DNA of 64,000 nucleotides from Oceanospirillaceae bacterium (lineage in GTDB: Bacteria; Pseudomonadota; Gammaproteobacteria; Pseudomonadales; Balneatricaceae), in NCBI GenBank assembly GCA_013215505.1, contig JABSQZ010000013.1, positions 106,928 to 170,927 on the forward strand, read 5' to 3'. This document shows, one piece after another, positions 26,429 through 36,939 of the stretch. Below the pieces are notes generated by a model. The model had not been told where the DNA came from. It searched no databases and saw nothing but the letters and a program-made list of their open reading frames with translations. The translations under genes and the position numbers were made by a program. Each line of letters begins with the position of its first letter. Position 1 is the first letter of the stretch.

Positions 26429-28159
26429 ATGTTCAGCAGCAACGAACGCGTGAATCTAAAAGAAGATACACACTTTGAAATACAAGTATTGCAGGTTGAA
26501 GATAATCCGGGTGATGCTCGCTTGATGTTTGAATTGTTGTTCCGAGAACAAGTAACAGATATCAAGCTGTCGCAAACAGAGAGTTTGCAAGGAGCATGCA
26601 AGTTAATCGGGGAAGATTATTTCGATGTGATCTTACTTGATCTGTCATTACCTGATGCTCAAGGTCTGGAAGGTTTACTGGCTATTTTGAAGATGGCGCC
26701 AAATATTGCGGTGGTGATTATTAGTTCATCTGATGATGAATTGACGGCGCTAAAGGCACTTCAGTCTGGCGCTCAGGATTATATAGTGAAAGGAAGGTTT
26801 GATAGCTATGCCTTAAATAAGTCGATCCGCTATGCAGTCGAAAGGAAGAAAATCGAAGAACGCTTAAGTTATCTTGCTCTGAATGATCCGCTAACCGGTT
26901 TGTTGAACAGGGCATCCTTCATGGCAAGAGTCACAGAATCGATTGATCGATCAAAAAGAAATGGCGAAAAGTTAGCCGTATTTTTTATTGATATGGACCA
27001 GTTTAAACAAGTGAATGATAGCTTTGGGCATTCAGCAGGGGATGAATTATTAATCCAAGTAGCAGCGAGGTTTCGTGATTGTTTGCGTGCGCAAGACATA
27101 CTGGCCCGATTATCCGGTGACGAATTTGCCATTTTAATAGAGCAGCTAGATGAACCTGAGAACTCAGATAAAGTAACACAAAAACTATTGGCGGTGATGG
27201 GTCAACCATTCTATCTCAGTAAACAACAGGTGTATTCTACAATCAGCATTGGGGTGACCGTTTTTCTTGGTAATGAGGCATCAAGTGAGGAGGCCTTGAA
27301 ACAAGCTGATATGGCGATGTACAAAGCCAAAAAAAATAATGGCAGTAGTTGTGAATACTTTGACCAGGCATTAGGTGAATCATTACAGGTTCGCCGTATT
27401 TTAGAAGTAAGTGTGCAACGCGCAATCTGTAATGGGGAAATGGAACTCGAGTATCAGCCCCAGGTTGATGTAGATAATAAGTTGATAGGTGTTGAGGCTC
27501 TTCTTCGCTGGCGCCACCCTGCTGTCGGGCTGGTGTTTCCAAATCTGTTCATCCCATTGTTGGAGGACACAGGAAATATCATAGAATGTGGCAAATGGGT
27601 ATTAAAGGAGGCGTGCCAGACGATTCAAGGTTTAATTGATCGGGGAGCTGTTTCTGCTCAATTACAATTATCGGTTAACATTTCAGCGAAGCAAATCAAG
27701 TGGCCTGACTTTTATAATACTGTAAATGAGGTGTTAGTTAAGACTGGCTTCCCGGCAGATCAGCTGGTATTGGAAATTACTGAAACTACATTAATGCAAG
27801 GTAGTGAATGCAATATAAAAACTTTCAATCAGTTGCGAGAATTGGGCGTTACCTTTTCTATTGATAATTTTGGTACCGGCTTTTCATCGTTAAGTTATCT
27901 GGCAAAACTCCCTTTCTCCTGTATGAAAATTGATCGCTCTTTTGTGCAGGATATTGGCAATGACAAACAAAACTCTACCTTGGTGGGAGCCATCATAGGA
28001 CTATCGGAAAATTTAAATAAAGATGTCATTGCAGAGGGGGTAGAAACCAGGGGACAGTTTGATTATCTGGTTGTATCAGGCTGTACAAAATTTCAGGGAT
28101 TTCTCTTTTCTAAGTCCCTGGATCCAAATTCTCTCATTAGGTTTGCCGCAAAGCGATAA
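26429..28159 (+). CDS. REC-GGDEF-EAL protein
   Basis: A 576-residue c-di-GMP protein: receiver (about 13-130, Asp in VILLDLSLPD), GGDEF (about 150-310, active site reads SGDEF) and EAL (about 320-565). EALLRW is present, but the loop normally DDFGTG reads DNFGTG, replacing a metal-binding Asp by Asn, so phosphodiesterase activity is doubtful. The SGDEF variant is often still compatible with cyclase activity. ATG 26429 has AAGGTGG at 8 bases. GTG 26420 is an alternative. It is the output gene of the binding protein-kinase-receiver operon. Confidence 0.92.
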   Translation: MFSSNERVNLKEDTHFEIQVLQVEDNPGDARLMFELLFREQVTDIKLSQTESLQGACKLIGEDYFDVILLDLSLPDAQGLEGLLAILKMAPNIAVVIISSSDDELTALKALQSGAQDYIVKGRFDSYALNKSIRYAVERKKIEERLSYLALNDPLTGLLNRASFMARVTESIDRSKRNGEKLAVFFIDMDQFKQVNDSFGHSAGDELLIQVAARFRDCLRAQDILARLSGDEFAILIEQLDEPENSDKVTQKLLAVMGQPFYLSKQQVYSTISIGVTVFLGNEASSEEALKQADMAMYKAKKNNGSSCEYFDQALGESLQVRRILEVSVQRAICNGEMELEYQPQVDVDNKLIGVEALLRWRHPAVGLVFPNLFIPLLEDTGNIIECGKWVLKEACQTIQGLIDRGAVSAQLQLSVNISAKQIKWPDFYNTVNEVLVKTGFPADQLVLEITETTLMQGSECNIKTFNQLRELGVTFSIDNFGTGFSSLSYLAKLPFSCMKIDRSFVQDIGNDKQNSTLVGAIIGLSENLNKDVIAEGVETRGQFDYLVVSGCTKFQGFLFSKSLDPNSLIRFAAKR

Positions 28160-28528
28160 GAATGAAGTCACTTAGCCTAAAGTAGCAGCGAATAAGGCCG
28201 CTAGTTCCTGTACCCGTTATAAAGCGCTCTGATGGTGGATCGATACAACAGCACAATGACTTTCAACTGCAAAGCGTGGCAGATAAAGCTTGCGCTCCCC
28301 AGCTATGCATGTGCGAAACAGCAGTCACATTGACAGTTATAAAATTTTCCTGGATGTTTTGAAATAGTTAAATAAAAACAAGCAACTCCGATAGATTATG
28401 ACAATGTAAACTTTTATAAGATATTACACAATTACTGCAGATACATTCACCATTGCTTCATCTAAACCAACTATACTCTCTGGTCACTGCATATAATCAA
28501 TTTTAGCAAAGGAAAGCGAAACAAAACT
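28160..28528. other. Intergenic gap before the Aer-like gene
   Basis: No gene or strong repeat was seen. The A+T-rich part from about 28370 to 28470 probably holds the promoter of the receptor gene. No clear -35/-10 pair or flagellar sigma-28 type site could be assigned. Confidence 0.4.
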
Positions 28529-30064
28529 ATGACTAGCCAAGAGAGAGAAATAACTTTTAGCCCTTCGGATCAATTGGTTTCTATCACCGATACACGCGGT
28601 ATTATTACTTATGTTAACGACGAGTTTTCCAAAGTGTCAGGTTATACCCCTGAAGAATTAATTGGTCAGCACCACAATATTGTCCGCCATTCAGATATGC
28701 CGTCCGCCGCCTTTGCCGACTTATGGGGGAAACTGAAAAAAAATAAACCATGGCGTGGCATGGTGAAAAATCGTTGTAAGCAAGGTGGCTACTATTGGGT
28801 GGATGCCTACGTAACTCCGCTGACAGAAAATGGGATAGTAACGGGCTATCAGTCGGTGCGGGTCTGTCCGAGCGCCGAGCAAAAACGTGATGCCATCGCG
28901 CTTTACCAACGATTAAATCAAGGCAAAAAAGTTGCAGATTTTGCGGCTAATCGATCGTTAAAGCACAGTTTGTTTGCTGTGTTGTTATTCTGCATTTTCG
29001 CCTGGCAGTTTTATATGACAAAAAATTTAATGGATCTGATTAGCCCATTATTAGTGTTAGCAGCAATGTTGGTGATTTATCGGGAGGAGTTTTTTAAATT
29101 ACCGCAGTATATTTCTAAGCTAAAAAACAACATAGATAGCCCATCCAGATACATCTTTTCCGGAAAAGGGCTGGTGGGTATCGCCGATTATAATCAGGAA
29201 ATGTCCATAGCCAGGTTACGCACAGTATTAGGTCGAAGTAGTGATTATGGAAACAGCCTGGTAGATACCTCTAATATTCTCGGCGAAGATGCCGAGAAAT
29301 CTTTAGCGGGTCTTATGCTACAAAGCGAACAGTTAGGGCAGTTGACAGTGGCTATCAATGACTTCAGTGCTTCAATTGCAGAAATTGGCCACAGTACTGT
29401 TAACTCCAACGAGCACATCAAAGCAGTGGGTAAAGTCTGCGAGGAGGCCATAGAAACCATTAATACCGCTGAGGGGACCGTTTCTTCATTGGCCCTAGAA
29501 GTCGAAAACTCTGCCAATTCCGCATCGGAATTGATGCATGATGCGGATAAGATCTCTAACATTATGCAAGAGATTAGTGGTATTGCTGATCAAACTAATT
29601 TACTGGCCCTAAATGCTGCCATTGAAGCGGCCAGAGCGGGTGAACAGGGAAGAGGATTTGCAGTAGTTGCGGATGAAGTTCGTACTTTAGCGGGACGAAC
29701 TCAGCGAGCCACAGAACAGATCTCGGACTCGGTAGTCGCGCTCCAACAGACCCTCGCTGCCTGGGAAATTACTATGCGTAACAATCAGGAGCAGGCCAAA
29801 CAATGTAGCCAACAAAGCATTCTGGCGGGTGAGGCAATGATCAAAGTCATCGCTATGATGGGCAAAGTTTCTGATACTTCCCTGCAGATCGCCGCGGCGA
29901 CAGAACAGCAAAGCCTGGTGGCGGAACAAATTAGCACCAGTATCCAGACAATAGATGAAATATCAAAAGATAATACCCATCTTACCGAGAAGCTAAAAGA
30001 AAATGGTAATGCAGTGCAGAACAGTGCTGCGCAAATCAATGCTCTGAATTATACTTTTCAGTAG
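28529..30064 (+). CDS. Aer-like PAS methyl-accepting chemotaxis protein
   Basis: A 511-residue aerotaxis-type receptor. The N-terminal PAS domain (about 10-115, [20 protein letters not shown] and NIVRHSDMP) is of the Aer type, which holds FAD and reports redox or oxygen. A hydrophobic hairpin (about 146-183) anchors it in the inner membrane without a large periplasmic domain. The cytoplasmic signalling domain contains the highly conserved tip [20 protein letters not shown]. It has its own transcription unit. The cheR and cheB genes 8-10 kb upstream could act on it, but this is speculative. A hairpin at 30093-30119 follows. Confidence 0.93.
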   Translation: MTSQEREITFSPSDQLVSITDTRGIITYVNDEFSKVSGYTPEELIGQHHNIVRHSDMPSAAFADLWGKLKKNKPWRGMVKNRCKQGGYYWVDAYVTPLTENGIVTGYQSVRVCPSAEQKRDAIALYQRLNQGKKVADFAANRSLKHSLFAVLLFCIFAWQFYMTKNLMDLISPLLVLAAMLVIYREEFFKLPQYISKLKNNIDSPSRYIFSGKGLVGIADYNQEMSIARLRTVLGRSSDYGNSLVDTSNILGEDAEKSLAGLMLQSEQLGQLTVAINDFSASIAEIGHSTVNSNEHIKAVGKVCEEAIETINTAEGTVSSLALEVENSANSASELMHDADKISNIMQEISGIADQTNLLALNAAIEAARAGEQGRGFAVVADEVRTLAGRTQRATEQISDSVVALQQTLAAWEITMRNNQEQAKQCSQQSILAGEAMIKVIAMMGKVSDTSLQIAAATEQQSLVAEQISTSIQTIDEISKDNTHLTEKLKENGNAVQNSAAQINALNYTFQ

Positions 30065-30092
30065 ATCATCAATTAGGCAATAAACGCTTAGA

Positions 30093-30119
30093 TCCGATAT
30101 CTCTTTAAGGGATATCGGA
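30093..30119. terminator. Hairpin after the Aer-like gene
   Basis: TCCGATATC (30093-30101) and GATATCGGA (30111-30119) form a perfect 9-bp stem with a 9-base loop, 29 bp past the stop. There is no T-tract, so termination is probable only from position. The remainder up to 30391 holds no recognisable feature. Confidence 0.45.
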
Positions 30120-30391
30120 CGGTATGTACTTGCATACCAACTTCACGCTTTTGTGCGGACTTTAAACAGGTTGGTACAGTGAAAAATTCAGCTGCTCTAG
30201 TAAACACTCTGCCCCCAAGGTCTTAATTAAATATTATAAAACTCATCATTTATCCATGTTCGCCTAAAGTGACTATTATGATCTTAATGAAGATAAAGAT
30301 TAGCAAATTAGTAGGTGTATCAGGTCAAGAATATGGATAATTGCTCCACATAAAGACCCACTCATATCATATTGGATAAAGGCCGCTAGCG

Positions 30392-31412
30392 ATGACAAGC
30401 TTTACAGCGATTAAACTGATTAAACTGATTAAGCTGCATACAGGTGGCCCTATCACAGCAGAGTTATTTGAAATGGTTGAACAGGAAATCCCAAAGTGAC
30501 AGCGGGTGAATTTTTAGTTAAGCAAAACCATATGTCACTTGACCCGGCTATGTTCGGTTGGATGAGCCCGGATACTAATAGCTATATCGTCCCGGTAGCG
30601 TTGGGGGACGTGATGCGAAGTGCCGGTATTGGTGAAGTCATAGAAAGTAACCATACAGACTTTAACGTGGGCGATCGGGTGTTGGGGATGATGGGATGGC
30701 AGCAATATTTACTCAGTAGTGGCGAAGGTTTGAACAAGATAGAAGTTCCATTGCCCGATGAAACTATTTTTATCTGTTTTCGCCCTACCAGGTTTAACGG
30801 CAACTCAAGGTTTATTTAATGTAGGTAAACCTAAACAGGGTGAAACTATCATCGTCATCGTCATCGTCACCGGGGCCGCTGGTTCTGTCGGTTCAATTGT
30901 TGGCCAGTTAGCTAAAGCTGATGGTCTGCAGTTTATTGGTGTGGTCGGTAAAAATGAAAAAGCCGATTGGATAGTGAATGAATTAGGTTTTGATGCTGCA
31001 ATTAATTACAACAGCGACGATTTAGACCAACAACTGGCGCAGCTAGCGCCCAGTGGCATAGATTTGTTTTTTGATAATACTGGTGGCCCGATACAACATT
31101 TAATCGTGGAGCGTATGAATGCCCACGGTCGTATCATCGTCTGTGGCTTGATTGCCGGTTATGACAAAGAGGTAGCAGCAGCGAGACCCAGCTGGATGAG
31201 TGTCCTTAAACGTCGTCTGACCATCCAGGTTTTCACTATGCCTGATCACTTTCACCAGGCGCCGGCGCTGCTGGAAAAACTAACCCCCCTATGTAATGGC
31301 GGGTAAGATCAAACATAGAGCACATGTAATAGAGGGATTAGAATCGGCGATCGAGGGTTTGAACTTGTTTTTTAGCGGTGATAATAAAGGCAAGTTGATC
31401 GTCATACGGTAG
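30392..31412 (+). pseudogene. Frameshifted NADP-dependent zinc-less MDR oxidoreductase
   Basis: This was once a single medium-chain reductase/dehydrogenase of the CurA/leukotriene B4 reductase-like group. The N-terminus (from ATG 30392) reads into a stop after EQEIPK. The next part continues in another frame (VTAGEFLVKQNHMSLDP to about 30780), a third frame carries the Rossmann motif (TGAAGSVGSIVGQLAK) and DLFFDNTGG to about 31306, and the C-terminus (GLNLFFSGDNKGKLIVIR) sits in a further frame. At least three frameshifts break it. Two short tandem expansions, GATTAAACT units near 30409 and ATCGTC units near 30849, lie within it. It is unlikely to make an enzyme. Confidence 0.85.
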
Positions 31413-31580
31413 AACATTAATAGTATGAGTTGTAAATTATCTCTGTTTCTTTTGAGCCTAAAGCCATAAAAGGTTGTGTAAGTCTATCGCTGCTTTTAGC
31501 GGATAGGTCAATGTCATAAGTGCAGCTAATCACTGTATTAGCGAAGCGCCCAAAGCAGATTCTGCCAGGGGCTTCGACTA

Positions 31581-32228
31581 TTACACGACTGCAGTGGCTT
31601 TAGGTATATCGCGCTGCACCAACATGCCCTGACTGATGATGAACTCAATTATCTGATCCACCCCCTGGGCACTCTTTAAGTTGGAAAAGACAAAAGGCCG
31701 ATCTTTGCGCATGCGCCTGGCGTCCACATCCATTACTTCTAAAGACGCACCTACCAGGGGTGCTAAGTCAGTTTTGTTGATAATCAGCAGGTCAGATTTG
31801 GTGATGCCAGGGCCGCCTTTGCGCGGAATTTTATCGCCAGCGGATACATCGATCACGTACAAGGTGAGATCCGAGAGTTCCGGGCTGAAAGTCGCACTGA
31901 GGTTGTCACCGCCACTCTCAACAAAGATGATGTCCAACTCGCCGTGACGGGAAATTAACTGATCGATGGCCGCTAAATTCATCGAAGCGTCTTCGCGGAT
32001 CGCAGTGTGTGGGCAGCCGCCGGTTTCCACGCCAATAATGCGATCGGCAGAAAGTGCCTGGTTGGCGGTCAAAAATTTGGCGTCTTCCTGAGTGTATATA
32101 TCGTTAGTGACCACCGCGATGTCGTAATAATCGCGCATTGCAGTGCAAAGTGAGCGCAGCAGGGCGGTTTTCCCGGAACCGACCGGACCGCCAACACCTA
32201 TACGTAAGGTTTGTTTAAGTTGTTGCAT
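31581..32228 (-). CDS. ureG: UreG, urease accessory GTPase
   Basis: A 215-residue GTPase that drives nickel delivery and activation of urease. The P-loop [12 protein letters not shown] is near the N-terminus. The SIMIBI-type segments [26 protein letters not shown] (with the conserved nickel-binding CPH), VESGGDN and the guanine-specificity NKTD all follow. ATG 32228 has GAGGATT about 8 bases upstream and gives the usual length. An in-frame ATG at 32258 is less likely. It is the last gene of the urease operon, 42 bp after ureF. No obvious terminator with a T-tract follows. Confidence 0.97.
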   Translation of the reverse strand: MQQLKQTLRIGVGGPVGSGKTALLRSLCTAMRDYYDIAVVTNDIYTQEDAKFLTANQALSADRIIGVETGGCPHTAIREDASMNLAAIDQLISRHGELDIIFVESGGDNLSATFSPELSDLTLYVIDVSAGDKIPRKGGPGITKSDLLIINKTDLAPLVGASLEVMDVDARRMRKDRPFVFSNLKSAQGVDQIIEFIISQGMLVQRDIPKATAVV

Positions 32229-32270
32229 CTGTGAATCCTCGTATGGAATAAGTATCAATTGGGCATAGTG

Positions 32271-32948
32271 TTAAGAGCGAAAGAGCCGGGAGTACTGGGT
32301 CTCGTGCAGGGCGCTGGCAATGGCCAGTGCCGGTAGACAAGCGCCGACTTCATCGGCGGGTATATCCTCTGCGCTGTTAATGGCTTCAAGTATCGCCGGT
32401 TGTAAAGTGCCGAGCAGGCGCTGCGCCTGAGTTTGCCCCAAAGGCACCAGTTTAGTTGCCGCAGACACTTGGTTTTCCAGCCAGGACCAGCAAAAGCCCA
32501 GTGCTGCTGTCGCATAACTAATTTTCCAGTGTTGGGCGGCCACAGCAAACATAACCACAAAGCTTATCTGCTCTGCGGGCTTAAAGTGCAACTCGATACC
32601 CTGATTGCGCAGTACTCTGGCGAGCGCTTCGCCCATCGCCGTATCGGTTAAGCGCAGCTCTTTACTTTCTCTACTAGCCAGGACTAAGGCGTTGTATTGT
32701 TCTAGCTCAGAGGGTTTCCCCTCAATCAGGGTCTGCATGCAAAGTCGTAAAATCGGTAGTTCTAACTGGGCAATTGATTGACTTAACTGCATCTGCAACC
32801 ACTGCTGGATTTGCGCTTCGTCACTCACCCAGTTGCTGTCGATTGCGTACTCTAATCCCTGGGAGAAGGCATAGCCGCCCACCGGCAAACTGACGCTACT
32901 GAGTTGCAGTAGCCGCAGCATCGAGGTATCAGTGCTGCTGATGGACAT
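32271..32948 (-). CDS. ureF: UreF, urease accessory protein
   Basis: A 225-residue all-helical accessory protein that joins UreD and UreG in the urease activation complex. The N-terminal LPVGGYAFSQGLEYAI segment is diagnostic. It overlaps the end of ureE by 20 bp, so translation is coupled. Length is normal for the family. Confidence 0.95.
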   Translation of the reverse strand: MSISSTDTSMLRLLQLSSVSLPVGGYAFSQGLEYAIDSNWVSDEAQIQQWLQMQLSQSIAQLELPILRLCMQTLIEGKPSELEQYNALVLASRESKELRLTDTAMGEALARVLRNQGIELHFKPAEQISFVVMFAVAAQHWKISYATAALGFCWSWLENQVSAATKLVPLGQTQAQRLLGTLQPAILEAINSAEDIPADEVGACLPALAIASALHETQYSRLFRS

Positions 32949-33372
32949 GCTTGTATGCTCCAGATTCCGGGGTGAAAATACTCAACTGATGTTCGATCTT
33001 TAAGCCCAGTTGCAAAAGCATCTCTTCCAATACATGGTCGGGCTTTATCTGCAGAGAGCACTCGCCCACTTGTAATTTGACGTGTCTGTTGCCCAAGTGA
33101 TAGCAGGCGCGGGAGAACGTCTGCCAGTCGCCGCATTGGGCCCGGGCAACTTCTTCCAGAGCGCCTTGAATCTGCACGATCTTGCCACACAGCGATTGCA
33201 GATACTCACCGACTATTAACGGCTGACCGCGTTTTAGAAACAGTCGTACTTCTGCACCGCACTCACTGTTTAGCAACATTCGACCACGCTCGCGTTGCTC
33301 GTGAGAAAGCACCACTACAAAGTCTGCTGGATCAGGGCTCTCTAGTCCTATTCTATGGTGAATTTCTAGCAT
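32929..33372 (-). CDS. ureE: UreE, nickel metallochaperone
   Basis: A 147-residue UreE with an N-terminal domain (about 1-70, RGRMLLNSECGAEVRLFLKRG) and a C-terminal metal-binding domain with YHLGNRHVKLQV. The tail is short and ends KHVHQQH, with far fewer histidines than the His-rich tail of the Klebsiella protein, so it is likely to carry little stored nickel beyond its core site. It starts 8 bp after the ureC stop, with an AGGAA ribosome-binding site. Confidence 0.95.
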   Translation of the reverse strand: MLEIHHRIGLESPDPADFVVVLSHEQRERGRMLLNSECGAEVRLFLKRGQPLIVGEYLQSLCGKIVQIQGALEEVARAQCGDWQTFSRACYHLGNRHVKLQVGECSLQIKPDHVLEEMLLQLGLKIEHQLSIFTPESGAYKHVHQQH

Positions 33373-33380
33373 AAATATTC

Positions 33381-35087
33381 CTAAAAAAGGTTGTAGAGTT
33401 GAGCGAGTGGCAGTTCAGTGGCAGGTTCACAGCTGAGCAATTCGCCATCGGCGCGCACTTCATAAGTCTGCGGATCGACGCTGATGTCCGGCAACCAACT
33501 ATTGTGTACCATGTCTTGTTTAGAGATATTGCGGGTGTTCTTACAGGCGACTAGCTGTCTCTGTAATCCCAGTTTAGCGGCCAACTTGTTGTCGATGGCC
33601 GCCTGGGCGACAAAAGTCACACAAGTATTGGCCGGTGCCAGGCCAAAGCTGCCAAACATAGGTCGGTAATGTACTGGCTGTGGGGTTGGAATGGAGGCGT
33701 TGGGGTCACCCATCTGCGCCGCAACTATCATACCTCCCTTGATGATCAGCTCGGGTTTCGCCCCGAAAAAGGCGGGTTTCCACAGCACCAGATCAGCGAG
33801 CTTGCCCACGTCTACTGAGCCGACTTCGTCGGAGATACCGTGGGTTATCGCCGGATTGATAGTGTATTTGGCGATGTAGCGTTTGGCACGAAAGTTGTCG
33901 CAACCGCGTTCTAAATCTTCTGCCAGCAAACCCAACTGCTGTTTCATCTTGTGGGCACTCTGCCAGGTCCTAGTGATGACTTCGCCGACCCGGCCCATGG
34001 CCTGTGAATCAGATGAAATCATGCTGAAGGCACCACGATCGTGCAATATGTCCTCGGCGGCTATGGTCTCTTTGCGAATCCTTGAGTCGGCAAAAGCTAC
34101 ATCTTCGGGGATGTTACTGTCCAGGTGGTGACAGACCATCAACATGTCTAAGTGTTCGTCCACTGTATTGTGAGTGTAGGGGCGAGTCGGGTTGGTGGAG
34201 GAGGGCAGTACGTTGGGCGAGGCGCAAGCTTTGATGATATCCGGGGCGTGACCACCGCCGGCACCTTCAGTGTGGTAAGTGTGGATCACCCGGCCTTTAA
34301 AGGCCGCCAGGGTATCGTCGACAAAACCGGACTCGTTTAAAGTATCAGTGTGGATAGCGACTTGCACGTCGTACTGCTCGGCGACACTAAGAGCGTTGTC
34401 GATAGAGGCGGGGGTAGTGCCCCAGTCCTCGTGAAGTTTCAGGCCACAGGCCCCAGCCTCTAGCTGTTCAGCCAATGCCTCGGGCAAACTGGCGTTGCCC
34501 TTGCCGAGAAAACCTAAATTCATCGGCATGTTGTCAGTGGCTTGCAGCATTTTACCGAGGTGCCAGGGTCCGGGCGTACAAGTGGTCGCCTTAGTACCTG
34601 TGGCAGGTCCTGTGCCACCGCCTATCATGGTGGTTATCCCGGACATCAGCGCTTCTTCTACCTGCTGTGGGCAGATAAAATGAATGTGTGCATCTATGCC
34701 CCCGGCGGTGAGTATCGCCCCCTCGGCGGCGATCACTTCTGTGCCCGGACCTATCACGATGTTGATGCCATCTTGAATGTCTGGGTTGCCGGCCCGGCCG
34801 ATAGCGGCAATACGGCCCTGTTTAAGACCGACATCGGCTTTGACTATACCCCAGTGATCAAGTATCAACGCATTAGTGATCACGGTATCTACCGCTATGT
34901 CATTAGTGACTTGGCTCTGGCCCATGCCGTCGCGTATCACTTTACCGCCGCCGAATTTGACTTCATCGCCGTATTGACAGTGATCTTTTTCAACCTCTAT
35001 CCACAAGTCAGTGTCGCCCAGGCGCACTCTGTCGCCAGTGGTGGGGCCGAACATCTGCGCATAACTTTGTCTGTCGATACTGCTCAT
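33381..35087 (-). CDS. ureC: UreC, urease alpha subunit
   Basis: The 568-residue catalytic subunit of urease, which hydrolyses urea to ammonia and carbamate in the cytoplasm. All nickel and catalytic residues are present at the same numbers as in the Klebsiella aerogenes enzyme: H134 and H136 (AHIHF), carbamylated K217 (GLKLHEDWG), H219, H246, H272, flap C319, H320 (MVCHHLD) and D360. It should be active once nickel is inserted. Its start overlaps the ureB stop as ATGA. It lies in the order ureD-A-B-C-E-F-G. Confidence 0.99.
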   Translation of the reverse strand: MSSIDRQSYAQMFGPTTGDRVRLGDTDLWIEVEKDHCQYGDEVKFGGGKVIRDGMGQSQVTNDIAVDTVITNALILDHWGIVKADVGLKQGRIAAIGRAGNPDIQDGINIVIGPGTEVIAAEGAILTAGGIDAHIHFICPQQVEEALMSGITTMIGGGTGPATGTKATTCTPGPWHLGKMLQATDNMPMNLGFLGKGNASLPEALAEQLEAGACGLKLHEDWGTTPASIDNALSVAEQYDVQVAIHTDTLNESGFVDDTLAAFKGRVIHTYHTEGAGGGHAPDIIKACASPNVLPSSTNPTRPYTHNTVDEHLDMLMVCHHLDSNIPEDVAFADSRIRKETIAAEDILHDRGAFSMISSDSQAMGRVGEVITRTWQSAHKMKQQLGLLAEDLERGCDNFRAKRYIAKYTINPAITHGISDEVGSVDVGKLADLVLWKPAFFGAKPELIIKGGMIVAAQMGDPNASIPTPQPVHYRPMFGSFGLAPANTCVTFVAQAAIDNKLAAKLGLQRQLVACKNTRNISKQDMVHNSWLPDISVDPQTYEVRADGELLSCEPATELPLAQLYNLF

Positions 35088-35404
35088 GATGAAGGCTCCG
35101 CAATCTGCCCCATCACTTGTCCGCGAAAACCATAAATGGTCTTTGACCCAGCGTAGGCAACCAGTTCAACATTGCGTCCCTGACCGGGCTCGAAGCGAAT
35201 AGCAGTACCTGAAACAATATTTAAGCGGTAGCCCAAGGTTTCTTGTCTGGCAAATTTAAGCGCCGGGTTGACCTCGTAAAAATGGTAGTGTGAACCGACT
35301 TGTATCGGCCGGTCGCCGCTGTTTTCTACCCGCAGCTGTAAAGTCTTGCGTCCGACATTGAGTTCGATGTCGCCTTTGGCGACTTGTATTTCACCTGGAA
35401 TCAT
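35084..35404 (-). CDS. ureB: UreB, urease beta subunit
   Basis: A 106-residue beta subunit with the typical MIPGEI start, [11 protein letters not shown] and [12 protein letters not shown] motifs. It forms the (UreABC)3 enzyme with UreA and UreC. GAGGAGCG precedes the ATG. The stop overlaps ureC by 4 bp and the start lies 17 bp after ureA. The subunits are separate, as in most Proteobacteria. Confidence 0.98.
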   Translation of the reverse strand: MIPGEIQVAKGDIELNVGRKTLQLRVENSGDRPIQVGSHYHFYEVNPALKFARQETLGYRLNIVSGTAIRFEPGQGRNVELVAYAGSKTIYGFRGQVMGQIAEPSS

Positions 35405-35421
35405 TGGCTCGCTCCTCGCTT

Positions 35422-35724
35422 TCAGCTGATAGGTTGGTGTACTGTGACAAGCTTAGTGCCGTCCGGGAAGGTCGCTTCCACTTGAACTTCGTGGATCAGA
35501 TCCGGAACCGCCTCCATCACTTGCTCGGCACGCAGCAAGGTCTTGCCGTAGCTCATCAACTCGGCGACACTCCTGCCGTCTCGGGCACCCTCGATGATCT
35601 CCATAGAGAGATAGGCCATGGCCTCAGGGTAATTGAGTTTGACCCCGCGCTTTAGACGACGCTCTGCCAGCAGAGCGGCGCTAAACAGTAGCAACTTGTC
35701 TTTTTCTCTGGGTAATAAATCCAT
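35422..35724 (-). CDS. ureA: UreA, urease gamma subunit
   Basis: A 100-residue gamma subunit of normal length with the [14 protein letters not shown] start, [14 protein letters not shown] and [15 protein letters not shown]. It is a structural part of urease. It is preceded by AGAGGTT and lies 46 bp after ureD. Confidence 0.98.
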   Translation of the reverse strand: MDLLPREKDKLLLFSAALLAERRLKRGVKLNYPEAMAYLSMEIIEGARDGRSVAELMSYGKTLLRAEQVMEAVPDLIHEVQVEATFPDGTKLVTVHQPIS

Positions 35725-35770
35725 GCTGAACCTCTTACTAGCGATGGCTAGTGGTTGTTATTGGTTATAA

Positions 35771-36712
35771 TTAGGTGGCCCAAATACGCGGTGGGCAGTG
35801 GGGAATCCCCAGTAGCGACGGGCGCAACTGCGCCCAGCAGTCGCTAAATAACAGCCGTGCCTGCTGAGCACAATGGCCCAAATAGCGCAGTAAAATAAAA
35901 TCGCCGCAGTGACTGACCGAGCACAGTGGAGCGCTGCCAGTCGCCAGTGTCGTATCAGTACTGGCTGCCAGCTCGGCGCATAGTCGCTGTAATTTTTCCA
36001 GCAGAACCTCCAACTCGGCCCCCTCAGTAAAAGGGCCTGCCACCATCAGGGCGTTCACGGGTCTATTGGCGAAACCGCAGCTGCTGTTGATTAGCTCTCG
36101 GTTGTGGTCGTTCAGCACCAGCCGCTCGCGCAGGACGATGCGTCCTGCAAGCTCAATTTGCAGGCACTGTTGCAAGCTACCGCTGTTAAAGTCCTGACCA
36201 CTGGCAGGCAGCCCCAGAGCGCAAATGTCCCAGCCGATAAAAGAGCTTCCTTTTGCCAGTGTCACTTGAGTGTCCAGGCGGGTATTGGCGCCGGGGTAGA
36301 TAATAGTTTCCAGCGGCAGCCATTCTATGCAGGCGTTGCTGTGCACCGACAATCTGACAATTTGCTGTTGTAAGGCTTTATCAGCACGTGCGCGATACAC
36401 TCGCCCGGCACCCGGGGTAGTGATCAGCACTTTGCTGTTTCGATCTGTACTGATATTTATTTGCAGTTTGTCACCGGAGACTAAACCGCCGGGGGGGTGC
36501 AAAATATAGACGTGGGGCAGTTCTCTGCCCTCGGGGTAAAATGCTTTTTGCACATACAGGGGACCGCAGTGGCTACTGTGGCTGATCACTACACCGCGTT
36601 TAGTGGAGCTTAACTGTAACTTTAAATGAGCATGCCAACGGGAGACAGGCGGCTGAGATTCACTGCGGCTGTCGGGCAGCAACGCTGAATCTTGGCTTGT
36701 GGTTGTGTTCAT
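35771..36712 (-). CDS. ureD: UreD (UreH), urease accessory protein
   Basis: A protein of about 313 residues and the scaffold for urease activation; it conducts nickel from UreG/UreF to the apoenzyme. KRGVVISHSSHCGPLYVQKAFYP, PPGGLVSGD and TTPGAGRVYRA are typical. I start at ATG 36712. A TTG three codons upstream (36721) is possible. It is the first gene of the urease operon. The 227-bp gap upstream to urtE contains no clear gene and may hold a promoter, although read-through from urt is also possible. Confidence 0.95.
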   Translation of the reverse strand: MNTTTSQDSALLPDSRSESQPPVSRWHAHLKLQLSSTKRGVVISHSSHCGPLYVQKAFYPEGRELPHVYILHPPGGLVSGDKLQINISTDRNSKVLITTPGAGRVYRARADKALQQQIVRLSVHSNACIEWLPLETIIYPGANTRLDTQVTLAKGSSFIGWDICALGLPASGQDFNSGSLQQCLQIELAGRIVLRERLVLNDHNRELINSSCGFANRPVNALMVAGPFTEGAELEVLLEKLQRLCAELAASTDTTLATGSAPLCSVSHCGDFILLRYLGHCAQQARLLFSDCWAQLRPSLLGIPHCPPRIWAT

Positions 36713-36939
36713 GTTTTGCAAGCCTGCAAGTAACTACGACTATCGCCACAGTAGCTATAATTATTGTTATGCACTTAGTTGGTGCGACTTAGGTTTGTTA
36801 TGGTGCATTCGTCAGATAAGCAGTCCCTGTTGGTGCGCTTACCTGAGTAAGTGGCGCAGCGATTACGACACATTGCAGTGTAATAGCAGTTATCATGCCA
36901 GAGTTATCAGCAGTGTTTTTAAACGCTTAATGCTGTTAA

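Noticed and set aside
34542..35135. 197-codon rightward frame inside ureC
   Set aside because: Antisense shadow of the highly conserved urease gene.
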